DNA of 59,466 nt, taken from contig JAQIWT010000021.1 of the NCBI GenBank assembly GCA_034696485.1, forward strand, positions 1 through 59,466, written 5' to 3'. The DNA comes from Isohypsibius dastychi. Taxonomy: Eukaryota > Tardigrada > Eutardigrada > Parachela > Isohypsibiidae. Made by a program: the position numbers and the translations under genes. Position 1 is the stretch's first letter. Every line of letters starts with the position of its first letter. Shown here piece after piece: positions 10,822 to 22,270 of the stretch. The notes under the pieces were generated by a model. That model saw only the letters and a program-made list of their open reading frames with translations, searched no databases and was not told where the DNA came from.

Positions 10822-13800
10822 CTACTTTTTCTTTGATGTGTCGATCCGCTTCATCAAATACTTTTCCAGCCCCAGTAATGGTGCTTCAAACCCCACGCTG
10901 AATAGGAAAGCAAATCCATATGTCAGAATCAGAGTTCCGAAGAAAAAGTACACCTGTTGCAAAATAATTGCATTTTTAAGCTCATCATAGCCCCAGTTTC
11001 CAACGGGTCACATACCACTTCCAAGTTAGAAAAGTCATCTGTTGTAGTTTTTCCTCGAACGTATACAAATAAAACGGGAATATGAACCAGGTAGCCGCAA
11101 TAAGTCAGTCGGCTTAACGGGACAAATGCATTCCAGGAAAGTAGAGTATTGACGAAACCTGTGATGGAAACCAGGTGAAACCCAAGAGGCTCATGCTCAA
11201 TACAACTTCAGTCCACTGTTTCAAGACATACCTCCATAACCCTGAACACAAGCAAAGATGACCCAACACACGGCCAAAGCCCATACATTCCGATGTAGAA
11301 CATTGTAGAGTGTGGCGACTGGAGGTGAGAGCTCCGTCGCTCTGTTATTGATCGACTGTAATCCGTATACAACAGCCAGACCGCTGGCCATAGCCATCAA
11401 CCAAAACATCACGACAAATACAGTTCGGATTTTGATGACATTCTCTTTGCGATATTTGGCTAAGAGATAACCGAACAATATTCCAATGAGGTACGGTCCG
11501 ATACGAGTCCATGGCATGTTATAGTAGTAATTCGAGTACTGATAGGTCTCAGTTTCCGTCAACGGGCTATTTCAACACATCAGCTTTTGTGTTTATAAGA
11601 TCGGAAGCCGACAGAGCCTACTCACCGAAAAGCCGAATAACCGGAGATGTTGGGAGCGATGTTGTATGTTGCACAAATGATCGCTGTTGCTAAAATGTGA
11701 GTGACAAAAAATACTCCCAGTGTAGTGAATCCAATCTTCGGCCATCTTTGAACGTAGAAACTTGTTAAAACCAATCACTGTCGAAAGTATCATTGTCCGT
11801 CAACTACCTGACTAATGGGAGTAGAATGAGTGGGCTGATCCAATAGAATTGCATATCAGCGCCCAGATACCAAGTCCATTCCATACACTGGACACAAAGC
11901 TCTTACACAACTCAGTTAATGGACACAGTGAATATGCCCACCTACCCATTGCCTGACATGAACCAAGTTGTTAATATACAGTAGATTTGTCCACCATGAT
12001 ACAGCGCAGTTTGGTACGGACAGTCCACTAGCTACCCAGGTTGGTCCGGAACCGAAATGTTTGAACAGGAACAAGTAAACGACCATAACGATGGCGTACA
12101 CAGGAGTCAGCCTGCAAACGCCCTTTTCAATTCAGAATAAAGAGCTGAGAGATGTTTGTGGGATACGGTACCTCCAGTAACGATGGATGTAGAACTGGAG
12201 ATAGCGAAACTCTTTTGTTTTCTCGTAGGCCAACACGAACAAATAAGAACCCAGCAGGCCACTGCAATCACCGTTATTTATCGTTTGACACGACGGGGAA
12301 GTAATGAAATTTCTAGAGCATACCTCATGACGAAGAATGTGTCTACAGCGACTGATCCGTTGACAAGCGGTTGGAACCAGAAGCCTCCGGTTATTTTCGG
12401 GGTCATAATCAATGGATCACCTGGAAAAAATGTTCTTATTTGGGCTTAGCGAACACAGTGGCAAAGGTCTTTACGGAGAAACCACGGTACTACTGAATAG
12501 ACATGGCCTAGGAGCACCCATGTCATGCTCAGAAATCGTATGCCATTAATGCAGGTTATTGCGCTATCCGGCTGTTTTGAAGTGTCCAGAATTTTCTTTC
12601 CATTTGAGTACAAGCTGAAGACCAGCAGCAGCTGCATATACATTGCTGAAAACAAAGAACATGTGGCGTTTCATATGGTTGTACTCAACTCATACCTGAA
12701 TTGTTTGACACATTTTTGCTGAGATTTGTCGAAGGATCCATCTTTTTTTGCAAAGACTGATCGTCTTCTACGATTCGTGAGTCATTTTCCTCCGAGGCTG
12801 TTAGGGGTGTTTTAGAGGCTGTCTTGGGAGTTGAAGAGACCGTTGCGACCACAACCATTGCTTTGTTTTTTGAGCGGTAGTTTGTACTGACGTCGTACAC
12901 GGTCGCCCCAACCAGCAGCACACTGAACAAACTCAAGAAAAACCTGAAGCAAAGTAGGTATGTTAGGCTTCATCAACCAGGTGAATATCGAAGAAAAATG
13001 AACTGACAGAATTGTGATGGATGTTGAATCAAAAGGGATGGTTCCTGGTTGGCATGATGTAGCCTCCACAACCAAATCAACGTTGTACGGGGCGGGTAAC
13101 TTACTGATACCTGTTGAACATCAAAAGGTCATATACCAAGACATCTTTTTTGAACTAAAAGCCAGTTTTTGCGAGATAGATAAACTGTTTCTAATTGGTA
13201 AGATAGTATATCTATACTGTACAAACAGTTTGATCATCAGACAATGTACCAAAACTATTCATGGTTGAACGATATGACATTTGGAATTACTTAAATTTGT
13301 TAGATTAGATTCAGTTGGTTAACTTGACTTTTTACTCGTTTTTGGAGCCCACATCATCACTTACTTCACCCACCGTAAGAAAGGATCAAACTTGTATCGC
13401 TCTCCGAACATGAATCGGGCATGCATAGCCCAATCTTTATCGCTTGTGGGGCTCCCTGTATGAACAACGATGCGTATAGCCAATACGCTGCATATCCTAA
13501 GAAAACTCTGCTCACCGGTGATTGTGTCACATTCTGGAGAAGTATGGGATATCCAATAGTGGTCAGACAATATTGGCCATTAAAGTAACCATCAGTTGCG
13601 TTATTTCTCACGCGAGTGATTGCTCGACATTCCCCAAATGAGCCCAACCACTGAAGACCACCCTGTAATATCCCAGGACCTGGTTTCCCAGCTGCGTCAA
13701 CGACTAACCACAAAACACTTGACTCATTTTTGCTGGTGATCAAAACCAGAAGGCCTACATTGCAGCGCCCATTCTTGTTGAAGTTTGGTTCCGTTGACTA

Positions 13801-14047
13801 GAAAGCTAAAATCGGTTGCACACGACGCAGTGATGTTGGGTGGAAGGGTATTTGAGAACAAATAATTTATCCACTGGACAACGTCACCGGGACTGCTGAA
13901 CTGATTGACGAGTTCATGTTCAACGCTTCGGAATACCATACCAGATGAATGGAATGTAGCTGGTTGATCATATGGGATAACATGGATGAAATTTCCCTGA
14001 AGAACCACGTAAACCAACAACATAGCTGGGAGCATAGTGTTCTCCAT
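10822..14047 (-). CDS. NRF-6/acyltransferase-3 family membrane protein, copy B
   Basis: Fourteen exons (14047-13759, 13703-13516, 13455-13374, 13110-13008, 12943-12696, 12645-12475, 12420-12324, 12261-12172, 12111-11946, 11887-11808, 11745-11626, 11566-11232, 11158-11016, 10953-10822) give 747 aa. The domain order matches copy A: signal peptide (MENTMLPAMLLVYVVLQG), NRF domain (FVDAAGKPGPGILQGGLQWL; CMPDSCSES), acidic linker, acyltransferase-3 domain with IRFLSMTWVLLGH. It is tandem with A and C in the same orientation. Intron 2 (13515-13456) is 60 bases, a multiple of three, without an in-frame stop, so its retention would insert 20 mostly hydrophobic residues. The ATG at 14047 was chosen for its signal peptide; an in-frame ATG at 14131 would add a stretch encoded by the upstream tetranucleotide repeat. 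Confidence 0.92.
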
Positions 14048-14544
14048 TATTTCGAAATGAGAAAATGAATAAATGAATGAATGAATGAATGAATGAATGA
14101 ATGAATAAATCGAAAAATGAATGAATCGCACAAGAGCGCATGCACCTGTATGATGGGTCTCGATGCTGTGTGAGGGGAGGTATGCACTACATCAGAAGAT
14201 ATTCGTCCTTCGATGTCGTCCTCGTAGATAAAGTGTACACGAGCCGATAATCTTTTGTCATGTGTGATGTAACATATAGTATGCACTTGAAGCACTGATA
14301 ACCTCATAAATACTAAATTTTCTGAGGATGAGAGTCAGTGCTGCCGGAAAAGACTGGAATATCGAAAAAAATCTGAATTTCCGTTTTCCAGCGTTCCTAG
14401 TTGTCGGAATTTACATTTTTTCCCGCTCGATTAGTCTACACTGCGGTTGCTAGCATTGGACACTTAGGATCAGCACTTCTACTCAGTCTCAAACTGAAAA
14501 CGCTTAAAACGTAACTAACTTGCAGCCACGAAATAATTTTCCTC
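14048..14544. other. Promoter region of copy B and 3' flank of copy C
   Basis: No gene seen. It holds the AATG microsatellite next to the copy B start codon and the downstream flank of copy C. Confidence 0.4.
14064..14110. repeat. (AATG)n tetranucleotide microsatellite
   Basis: About ten near-perfect AATG units (GAATGAAT pattern, with two units changed to AATA) lie 15-65 bases upstream of the copy B start codon. On the gene's strand the repeat reads CATT and leaves an open frame that encodes a four-residue period, S-F-I-H. Confidence 0.85.
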
Positions 14545-17500
14545 TTATTTCTTGGATCTCTCAAAACGTTTCAAAATGAATTTCTCCAGTCCCAGCAGCG
14601 GCGCTTCACAACCAATGCTGAATACGAATGCGAATCCGTATGTTACGACAAGTGTTCCAAAGAAGAAGTACACCTGTTGCACATTAACAAGCATCTCATC
14701 TCACCATAATTTTCGGGAATGTGTTTTCGAAAGATCTCTTACCACTTCAAGCTGCGAGAAGTCAAATGTTGTAGAGTGGGATTTCTGGTACATGAACAGT
14801 ATGGGAAAATGTATGAGGTAGCAGCAGTAGGTCAGCCGGCTCAGCGGGACAAATACATTCCAGGAAAGTAGAGTGTTGACGAACCCTGTAACGGAAACCA
14901 GGTGAAACCCAAGAGGCTCATGCTCAACACAACTTCAGTTCACTGTTTCAAGAGCATACCTCCATAGCCTTGAACACAAGCAAAAATGACCCAACAAACA
15001 GCCAAAGCCCAGACATTCCGATGTAGAACATTGTAGAGTGTGGCCACAGGAAGTGAGAGCTCTGTCGCACTGCTGAATTGCTCCAACAATCCGTACACAA
15101 CGGATAATCCGGTGATAATGGCCATCAACCAAAATATCACAACCAATCCGGTTTGAATTTTGATGGTTTTCTCTTTGCGGTATTTGGCTAGGATGTAACC
15201 AAAAAATATTCCAATTAGGTATGGTCCAATCCGAGTCCACGGCATGCTGTAGTAGTAGTAAGCGTACTGGTCTGACTCAGTTTCATTCAGCGGACTGATT
15301 CACGCAAAAGAGTCGAGATAGTCACATTGGAATTTGGAAACGTTTTGCGGTATTCTTACTGGAAGGCAGAGTAGCCAAGCAGGCTTGGTGAGATGTTATA
15401 CTCCGCACAGATGACAGCTGTTACTATGATGTGCACACTAAAGAATGCGCCCAGCACTGCAAAGCCTATCCTTGGCCATCTATTCGGTTAAGATACCATC
15501 AGCAATATGAACTGAAGGTCTCTCTAATCGATTGTTATCCATAATTTTACCTGACCAACGGGAGAAGGATAAGTGGACTGATCCAGTAAAACTGCATGTC
15601 ATTCCCGAGATACCAAGTCCATCCCATGCACTGGACAATGAACGGCATGAAGCTTCGTACATTTTTTCATAGACTTACAAAATGCTTGAAATCAACCAGA
15701 TTGTTGATGTATAATAGATTCGTCCACCATGACTCGGAGCAGTAGGGCTCCGCTAGTCCCGTAGCCACCCAGTTCGGGCCCGAACTGAAATGTTTGAATA
15801 GGAACAAGTAGACGACCATGACAACTGCGTAGACGGGTGTCAATCTAAGAACCACATCTGAAATTTTTCTAGGTGTAACGAATACGTCATGTTGCTTCGA
15901 ACCTCCAATAACGATGAATGTAGAATTGCAGGTAATGGAACTTTTTCGTCTTTTCATAGCCCAGAACGAAAAGATACGAAACCAGTAAACCACTAGAATA
16001 TTCAGATTACTACATTCCAACAACCAATCAAAGTAAAAGATTATACCTGATGACAAAAAACGTGTCAACTGACACTGTTGCGTTGACCACCGCTTGAAAC
16101 CAAAAGCCACCTGTTACTTTTGGGGTCAGAGTCAAGGGGTCACCTGTTGATCAAACATTAAACTGCCCTTATTCTAAGCGCTTAATATCAGATCTTACGT
16201 AGTAGCGCTTCTGCTATTGAGTAGGCATGTCCGAGAACGACCCATGTCATGCTCAGGAAGCGTATGCCGTGAATACAGGTCAGTGCGTTATCCGGCTGTT
16301 TGGATGTATCTAAAATTTTCTTCCCGTTTGTATACAGACTGAATAGCAACAGAAGCTGGCACCATGTTCCTGAAAAAGCGATAGTCTAATCCTTTAGGGC
16401 GAGCCATTGTTCTCGTCACAAACCTGCACTGTTATCCAACGGAATAATTTCAGCATTTTTCTCTGTTCCTAGAAGAGGTTCATCTTCATCTGGTACGGTA
16501 CTGTCATGATCCTCAGTTTCCACGAATGATTCATTGACATTCTTTGGGGGGCCGGTAACCGTTGTAATCCGAGTGACCGTGACTATGTTCTCCGGACGAT
16601 GTTGAATTCGAATATCGTAAACAGTCGCCACGATTAAGAGCAGACTGAACAACGCTAAGACGGTTCTAAAAAGAAGCAGTTGGGGTATTGTTTGAATGGT
16701 AAGCCGATTGTTAGTTACAGAATCGTAATAGAGGATGCATCATAGAGAATTGTTCCAGGTTGGCAAGATGTACCGGATACATGCAATCTGTCGTATGGAG
16801 CGGGAAGCTTACTGATGCCTGGATAAAAATACGAATGAAGGTCGGTATTGAAGTGAGACTGTAGAATGAAAAGAAGTCAGAGGGTATCAATTCAAGAGAT
16901 TGGCACTTCTTCGCACAAATTCAGGCCTTCCAGTATACATGTTCCTTACAATTATTTGAAAAGAAGACGGTCAACCCACCGAACCGCAGAAGTTCATTCA
17001 CCAGCAGCAATAAACCCATAACGTACCATAAGACATTAATAAGGTGACGTCAATTTCGGAGCATGAGCTCGGAACGCAGATCCCGATCTGGACAACAATT
17101 GGTGGTCCCTGCATAATTAACAAGATCGGTCTGTAGTTATCTATCGTCATTCCAAAATTTCATCGGTGAATTTACTGTTGTTGGCTTCGTTGCATTGGGC
17201 GGGAGGGTTGGGGGTAGAAGTGTGGTCAAGCAATACTGTCCGTCAAAATAAAGCTCACTTGCATTGTTCTTCACGTTGGTGATGGCTTGACATTCACCAA
17301 ATGAACCCATCCAAAGAAGATCTCCTTGGAGTATTCCAGGACCAGGCTTCCCAGCTGCGTCGATAACTGACCGCGAATTATTCGGCATCATCTTATTGAT
17401 TGACTATAAACGAAATAACTTACATTTCAGCGCCCATTCTTGTTCAAGTTGGGTTCCGTTGATGAGAAAGCTAATATCGGTTGCGCAAGATACCGAAATG

Positions 17501-17700
17501 TTGACTGGTGGTCCATTCGAGAATACATTAATTATGGCCTGGGCATAATCTCCTGGATGACTCACTAAATCGGAAAACTGAATTTGTTCACTCTCAGGTA
17601 CAGCCTCCGTAGATGGCCTGCTCTGATGACGAACCGAACGAAGTTGCGCGATATTACTTCCAAATCCTAGCATAAATACAAACAGAGTTGTCGACAACAT
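14545..17700 (-). CDS. NRF-6/acyltransferase-3 family membrane protein, copy C
   Basis: Fourteen exons (17700-17424, 17366-17176, 17108-17027, 16818-16719, 16665-16424, 16369-16199, 16143-16047, 15992-15903, 15844-15679, 15630-15551, 15479-15360, 15294-14960, 14885-14743, 14673-14545) give 740 aa. Signal peptide MLSTTLFVFMLGFGSNIA, NRF domain (FIDAAGKPGPGILQGDLLWM; CVPSSCSEI), acidic linker with DEDEPLLGTEK as in copy A, then the acyltransferase-3 domain with IRFLSMTWVVLGH. Exon lengths 97, 90, 166, 80, 120, 335 and 143 are identical in all three copies. Shared linker residues and the NRF exon suggest A and C are the closest pair. The ATG at 17700 gives the best signal peptide; an in-frame ATG at 17772 exists. 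Confidence 0.92.
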
Positions 17701-18298
17701 TGTTCTCCGCTTGATTTGAGTAGGGAATCCAGAAGGATGCACGCGAGTATGTTGATCCGACACAGTGATCACAAGTTTTGAACGTATGTGAACTAGATTT
17801 GATTAGCTGCGCTGTTGGGATGTGTGCTGATAGTCACTGATAACGTCCGCTCTGTGAAGGACAATAGACATTGTTCAACGCGAGACGATTGTCATGTGAC
17901 GTCTTTTTGTAATAAAAACAATTGTTTGCCCCACCCCACAGAAGACTGGAAAACTTCAACAAAATTTCAAAACTATTGCACTATGTAGAACCCAAATATT
18001 CAGATGATCAGTCCGCCCCCACAGCGCTTTGGTTTCGCGATTGTGAGTGGTGGAGAACTATTCGTTGCAAATCCTGTCATCATGTTCTTTCCAAAAATAA
18101 CGTTTTTGTCACTCAACAAACAAGCTTGAACCACTGCAGAGCCCTGGCGCGGATCTGGTTTTTGCGCTAGAAAAAGAAGCGGGAGATCGCGTACAAGAAT
18201 CGTATTTACCGTATAGCGGATTAGGTAAACGGTAAAAGAATACAGTTAGCTCACTAAATCGCAGCAGAATCGTCATTAACTCTCGGAAAAACAATTCT
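17701..18298. other. Intergenic between acyltransferase copy C and serpin
   Basis: No coding signal recognised. It contains the upstream region of copy C and the 3' flank of the serpin. No TATA box was obvious before copy C. Confidence 0.4.
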
Positions 18299-19608
18299 CT
18301 ATAAAGATTCAGTTCGACCGATGAAAACAATAGTCCCGCTCGGATTGTGGCGGATGGCGAAAATAAACGGTCGATCCACGTTGAAGTTGAGTGGCTCCAC
18401 TTTAAACCGATTCCCCGCTGACCTAAGTCCTCCCACCACAGCACTTAGTCCAGCTGCCTCTGTGCCATTCTGGTTGACATCTGAAAGAATAAATTCAGCT
18501 ACTGTCATGAACAATATAAATTGCCAAACAATAAAATATGATTCAAATGCAGACCCTTACCGATAAACGTCTTGTGGAATGCGTCTGTAATTTTCATCTC
18601 TCCAGATTTCCCGGTCATTCCCGACAAGTCAGCCTGTTCCGAGAACACATGATTCACTCCAAGTTTCTTCAACATGGTTTTCAAGTCAAACTGAGACTCT
18701 AGCTTGAATTTCGGCATAGTCAGCTGGACAAGTGTCGTTTCTGTTTTGGCAGTCATCTTCATATCCAATCCAGCTTCCAGATCACGGAGACTGACACCCT
18801 CATTTGGAATAACAATCAAGAATGACATGATGGAAGCGTTGTATGGAATCTCCAAATATCGCGCCTTCCATTTCGGAATATCAGAATACTCAAACTGCCC
18901 AGTCACTCTCATCATATCCACGCTTTTCTTTTCTCCGTTCGGCAAATGGAAATCACCTTTGAACACATCCTTGAATTTGATCTGCCACTCCGATTTGAAG
19001 TAAACGGCGCTGGTCAGGACAAATCTGGATAATGAGTTCAAAGAACCAACTGGCAAAATCTCTTTAATTTTTCCCTCGGTCTTCTCTTCTCCCCATTTGT
19101 TGATGTCGTTTCGAGCCCCTTCAAAATCCTGAGCAAAATCCTTGATGGCGATGCGGGATTTGAGAGATTCGGTGATGGCTCGATGATAGTCTTTCTTCAG
19201 TGATAAACCTTTCTGAAGGAAAATCCCGTTGGCGAGTCGGAGGTTGGTTCCGTTGATGAGGTCAGCTTGGTTACTGGCGAAAGCGTCACTGAGAACTGAG
19301 AGGTCACTGTTGGAGATGGATTTAAAATTGAACGACGACTCGAGTTCGGACTTGGATTGGCCGTTTGTTCCAAGATAAAGCATGAAGATTGTGTAGAGAA
19401 TGTTGATGGGTGAGATCATGAAGCTGCCATTTCCGTGGATCAGGGCTGAGGTTTGGTAGAGATTGCCTGATGCATTGCTGACGACGTTGGAGAAGATGTC
19501 CATGTCACAGTTTCTGATTGGAATCGGTCTGGAAGGTCCGGAACCCATTTTTTGGATGAGATAAGTCGCGCGCAGATGTCGAAAGATGAATGTATCGAGC
19601 GAGAACAA
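18299..19608 (-). CDS. Serpin with Arg-Ser reactive bond
   Basis: Two exons, 19608-18561 and 18480-18299, joined in frame through the reactive-centre region. The fold is clear: FMISPINILYTIFMLYLG (helix B), NDINKWGEEKTEGKIKEIL, FVLTSAVYFKSEWQIKF and the C-terminal RPFIFAIRHNPSG and FIGR. The hinge reads GTEAAGLSAVVGGLRS. Counting from the P15 glycine puts Arg at P1 and Ser at P1', as in antithrombin, and the alanine-rich hinge fits an inhibitor. Trypsin-like proteases are therefore the expected targets. The ATG at 19608 gives 409 aa; the ATG at 19548 (MGSGPSRPIPI) gives 389 aa, nearer the usual length. Neither start has a signal peptide, so it is either cytoplasmic or has a missed upstream exon. 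It lies downstream of the acyltransferase array on the same strand. Confidence 0.93.
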
Positions 19609-20988
19609 GAATCAAAATCCACACTGATGCTGGTTTCGTCTTTATCATCAAATGTCAAACCTGATCCTGTTCGGTCTCTCAGGTCCGGCTTCTATCGATT
19701 GGTGCATTCTCTTGTTTTGAATGTTGAATAGTCTTTCTTGACAAGCCGGACCTCGGATGCATCGACATTCTTCGGCTCAACCTTGTAGTTCCTGAACCAC
19801 TTGGCCCATCAGGAAGAATGGGCATGGGTCAGCCTGGCGATTTGAATGAAGACATTTCACTGCTATTGCCTAGTTATTTTAATTTTAATCTGCTTTGCTT
19901 CAACTTGTTTTGTAGGGTAACAAACTAAAAACAAATGCTGGAGATCTCAGACTTAGATTTCGACGATGGCGGTGACCGCTGATCATCAGTGACTACTGGT
20001 ACCGTAGCCGTGAAAATTTAGACGATCTTTCGTAATGATCCATCTCGGTTTTAACGAACGCGGCTCCTGTCAATTTCAGAAAAACCAGTCAGAAGGCATC
20101 CTGTATCAGACTAGGTTCCATGAAACTGGAGTAGCTCGCGCTTGACGATGTCTGGAAAAGGTACTAGAAAAGTGGTTACAACGGTAGAATGGCAGTCTCA
20201 CTCGTTCTCCACCAGGCGTACTTCAGACGGGATCTGGTAGTGTACAATGTCTGTACATGGCTTAGTATGGCTAATTATAGAAATGTAAACTACCATATCA
20301 GCTATCAAAATATCAAGTGCAAGCGGTACTAAATCCGATCTGCATAGACAAGCAAAAATTCACCCTTGGTACTCGCGCTTGATGGCCTCATATTCAGCTG
20401 ACGCTTAACACGATTGTTTTCAAATTACTAGTACTACGCAGCTCGATCGATCCCCCACCAATGATTAGATGCAGTCTGGAACTCGCTTTTCGAAACAAAC
20501 AGCAAGCTATATGACGCTATTTGAGATTTCTCGTTTAATCTGTTCCCATTTTCGAAGACATGCCGAGTTTCCGCCTTCGACTGAAAATTACACCTTTTGA
20601 CTATCGATCAACGATCATTATTAAAATAGCCAAGGGGATACATTTTATCGAGTAAAGAGGTGCAGCTGCCATTCCAGCTCGCTCCCGTCATTTCCCACGT
20701 CAATTCAAGCAAACAAATGACGTGAAAAGATTGATCGAAAAACAGCTTTGCAATTCAAATCCTCGCAATAAATAAATATGGATCCAAATCTCAAAATCGC
20801 CATTACTGCGATAATTGTAATTTAACACAACAAGAAAGAAAACAACCACAGCAAATTCGTCTTCATAATTCCACTTCCGGCGGAATCAGAAATCTGGAGG
20901 ATAATAGATAAGGAGCAATTGAGGGTTCGAGGAAAGATCAAAATCCATCAAAAACGACAAAATCCGAGGTATCGCTTTTTGGACGAAG
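19609..20988. other. Gene-free stretch upstream of the serpin
   Basis: About 1.4 kb without any open frame that looks like protein. No repeat or RNA gene recognised. A serpin promoter or missed 5' exon could lie here. Confidence 0.4.
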
Positions 20989-21459
20989 TTAGTTGATCCT
21001 TTTGTTCAAATTCAGCTGAAGTGGTGTATCACAGCAAGAAGCCATCTGATTGATGGAATATGTGCATATTCCAACACCGGCTAGAGTTAGGAGCATCCCA
21101 GTAGGAGCTAATAGTCGCCCATCTTTTGCATCCGGGGATCGCCGTACTTTCGCCAAATTTTCCAAACTTCCCTGTATAAGAAACGGATTGTATATAGGTA
21201 TTAAGAATAGAACAATTTCGAGTTGAAAAATCCGGCTTTTATCAATCGAGAAAAACAGAATAAACATTTGTATTGATTTCAGATTCCAAAGAAAAATGCG
21301 AAGAAAATAAATTCCGAGACAAGGCTGAATCAGAAAACACGGCAACTAACAAGCCAGTCAAAATCAGAACCAACATTTACATAATCCTCCATTTCCATTA
21401 AAACTCACCGTAGATTTTCGTCTAATCACCGCAGCCCAGACAATTTTTCCCACTTGCAT
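20989..21459 (-). CDS. Small single-pass protein of unknown function (77 aa)
   Basis: Two exons, 21459-21409 and 21171-20989, join in frame across a GTGAGT...CAG intron. The N-terminus MQVGKIVWAAVIRRKST is short, basic and partly amphipathic. A charged stretch, KVRRSPDAKDGR, follows. One hydrophobic segment (LLAPTGMLLTLAGVGICTYSI) precedes a polar tail with a CC pair. The size, basic start and single helix are common among small mitochondrial inner-membrane proteins, but I recognise no family. The model rests on the matching splice phases and the coherent sequence; a chance fusion of two open frames remains possible. Confidence 0.5.
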
Positions 21460-22270
21460 GGTGATCACGTTCTAATTTAGATTCCACTTTCAGCAAGAAT
21501 AAATCCGAAACAACGACTCGGAGAACGTGAGGTGGGTTGCGCAACAATCGCAGACGAAATTCAACGAAGCTGAAAACGTGAAGCACGTGCAACTTTGATG
21601 TCCTGACTCCAACTAGATTTCGATACAAGATGGCAGATATCCCAGTCCCAACTTTAAGTAATCATCAATAACACACACTTCTCCACAAGATACTCTCAGG
21701 AAACCAGCGATCTGGAGAAGATGGTTTTTGCACAGAATGAACGGGAATCTGCCTTCTCAAATCTCGAGTCGAGGTCTGCGCGAAATGGAAATGAAGCGAG
21801 TGCGTTCAAAGTGCAGTAAATTGGTGAAAGGCTACGTTACGTCACGCCCTACTTTCCGCGAGCGAGCACGTTTTTGGAGCGTGGACGTGAGGACAACGCT
21901 CAGGGCGTACGCTCGTTCTACTAGAAAGTGGATACGCTGCCCGTTGGTCCTCACGCCCCGCAGACAAAGCGGTTACGTACGGCGTCTGGACCACTTCTGA
22001 CTAGCCGGAAACCAACCGTACTCACGTGGTAAATCATATCTGAATAAGTTGATCAGTTGTTTTGTTGTCAGAGTCATCAGCGGCCAGTGCATCAAGAAAG
22101 TATCTGTCAGGTAGAAAAGAAACCAGAATGAAAATCCCACATTCCAAAAACGTCTATTACCAATAAAGCGAAAATGAACAGGTGAATTAATTACTAATCG
22201 AGCAAAAAGAAATGGAAGCATTCAAGATAGTCCAGGATCGCTGAGGAATGTCAAAGACTTCAAAAGACTT
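21460..22270. other. Intergenic with hairpin and a possible orphan exon
   Basis: A minus-strand open segment from about 22159 to 22026 is bounded by an acceptor (GGTAATAG) and a donor (GTGAGTACG). It encodes a plausible membrane-type stretch (NVGFSFWFLFYLTDTFLMH), but no partner exon was found. An imperfect hairpin at about 21877-21962 (GTGAGGACAACG against CGTTGGTCCTCAC) lies nearby. Confidence 0.3.

Noticed and set aside
14047-14307. Start of copy B within the tetranucleotide repeat
   Set aside because: The repeat-encoded extension would bury the signal peptide. The ATG at 14047 is preferred, and the alternative is kept as a finding.
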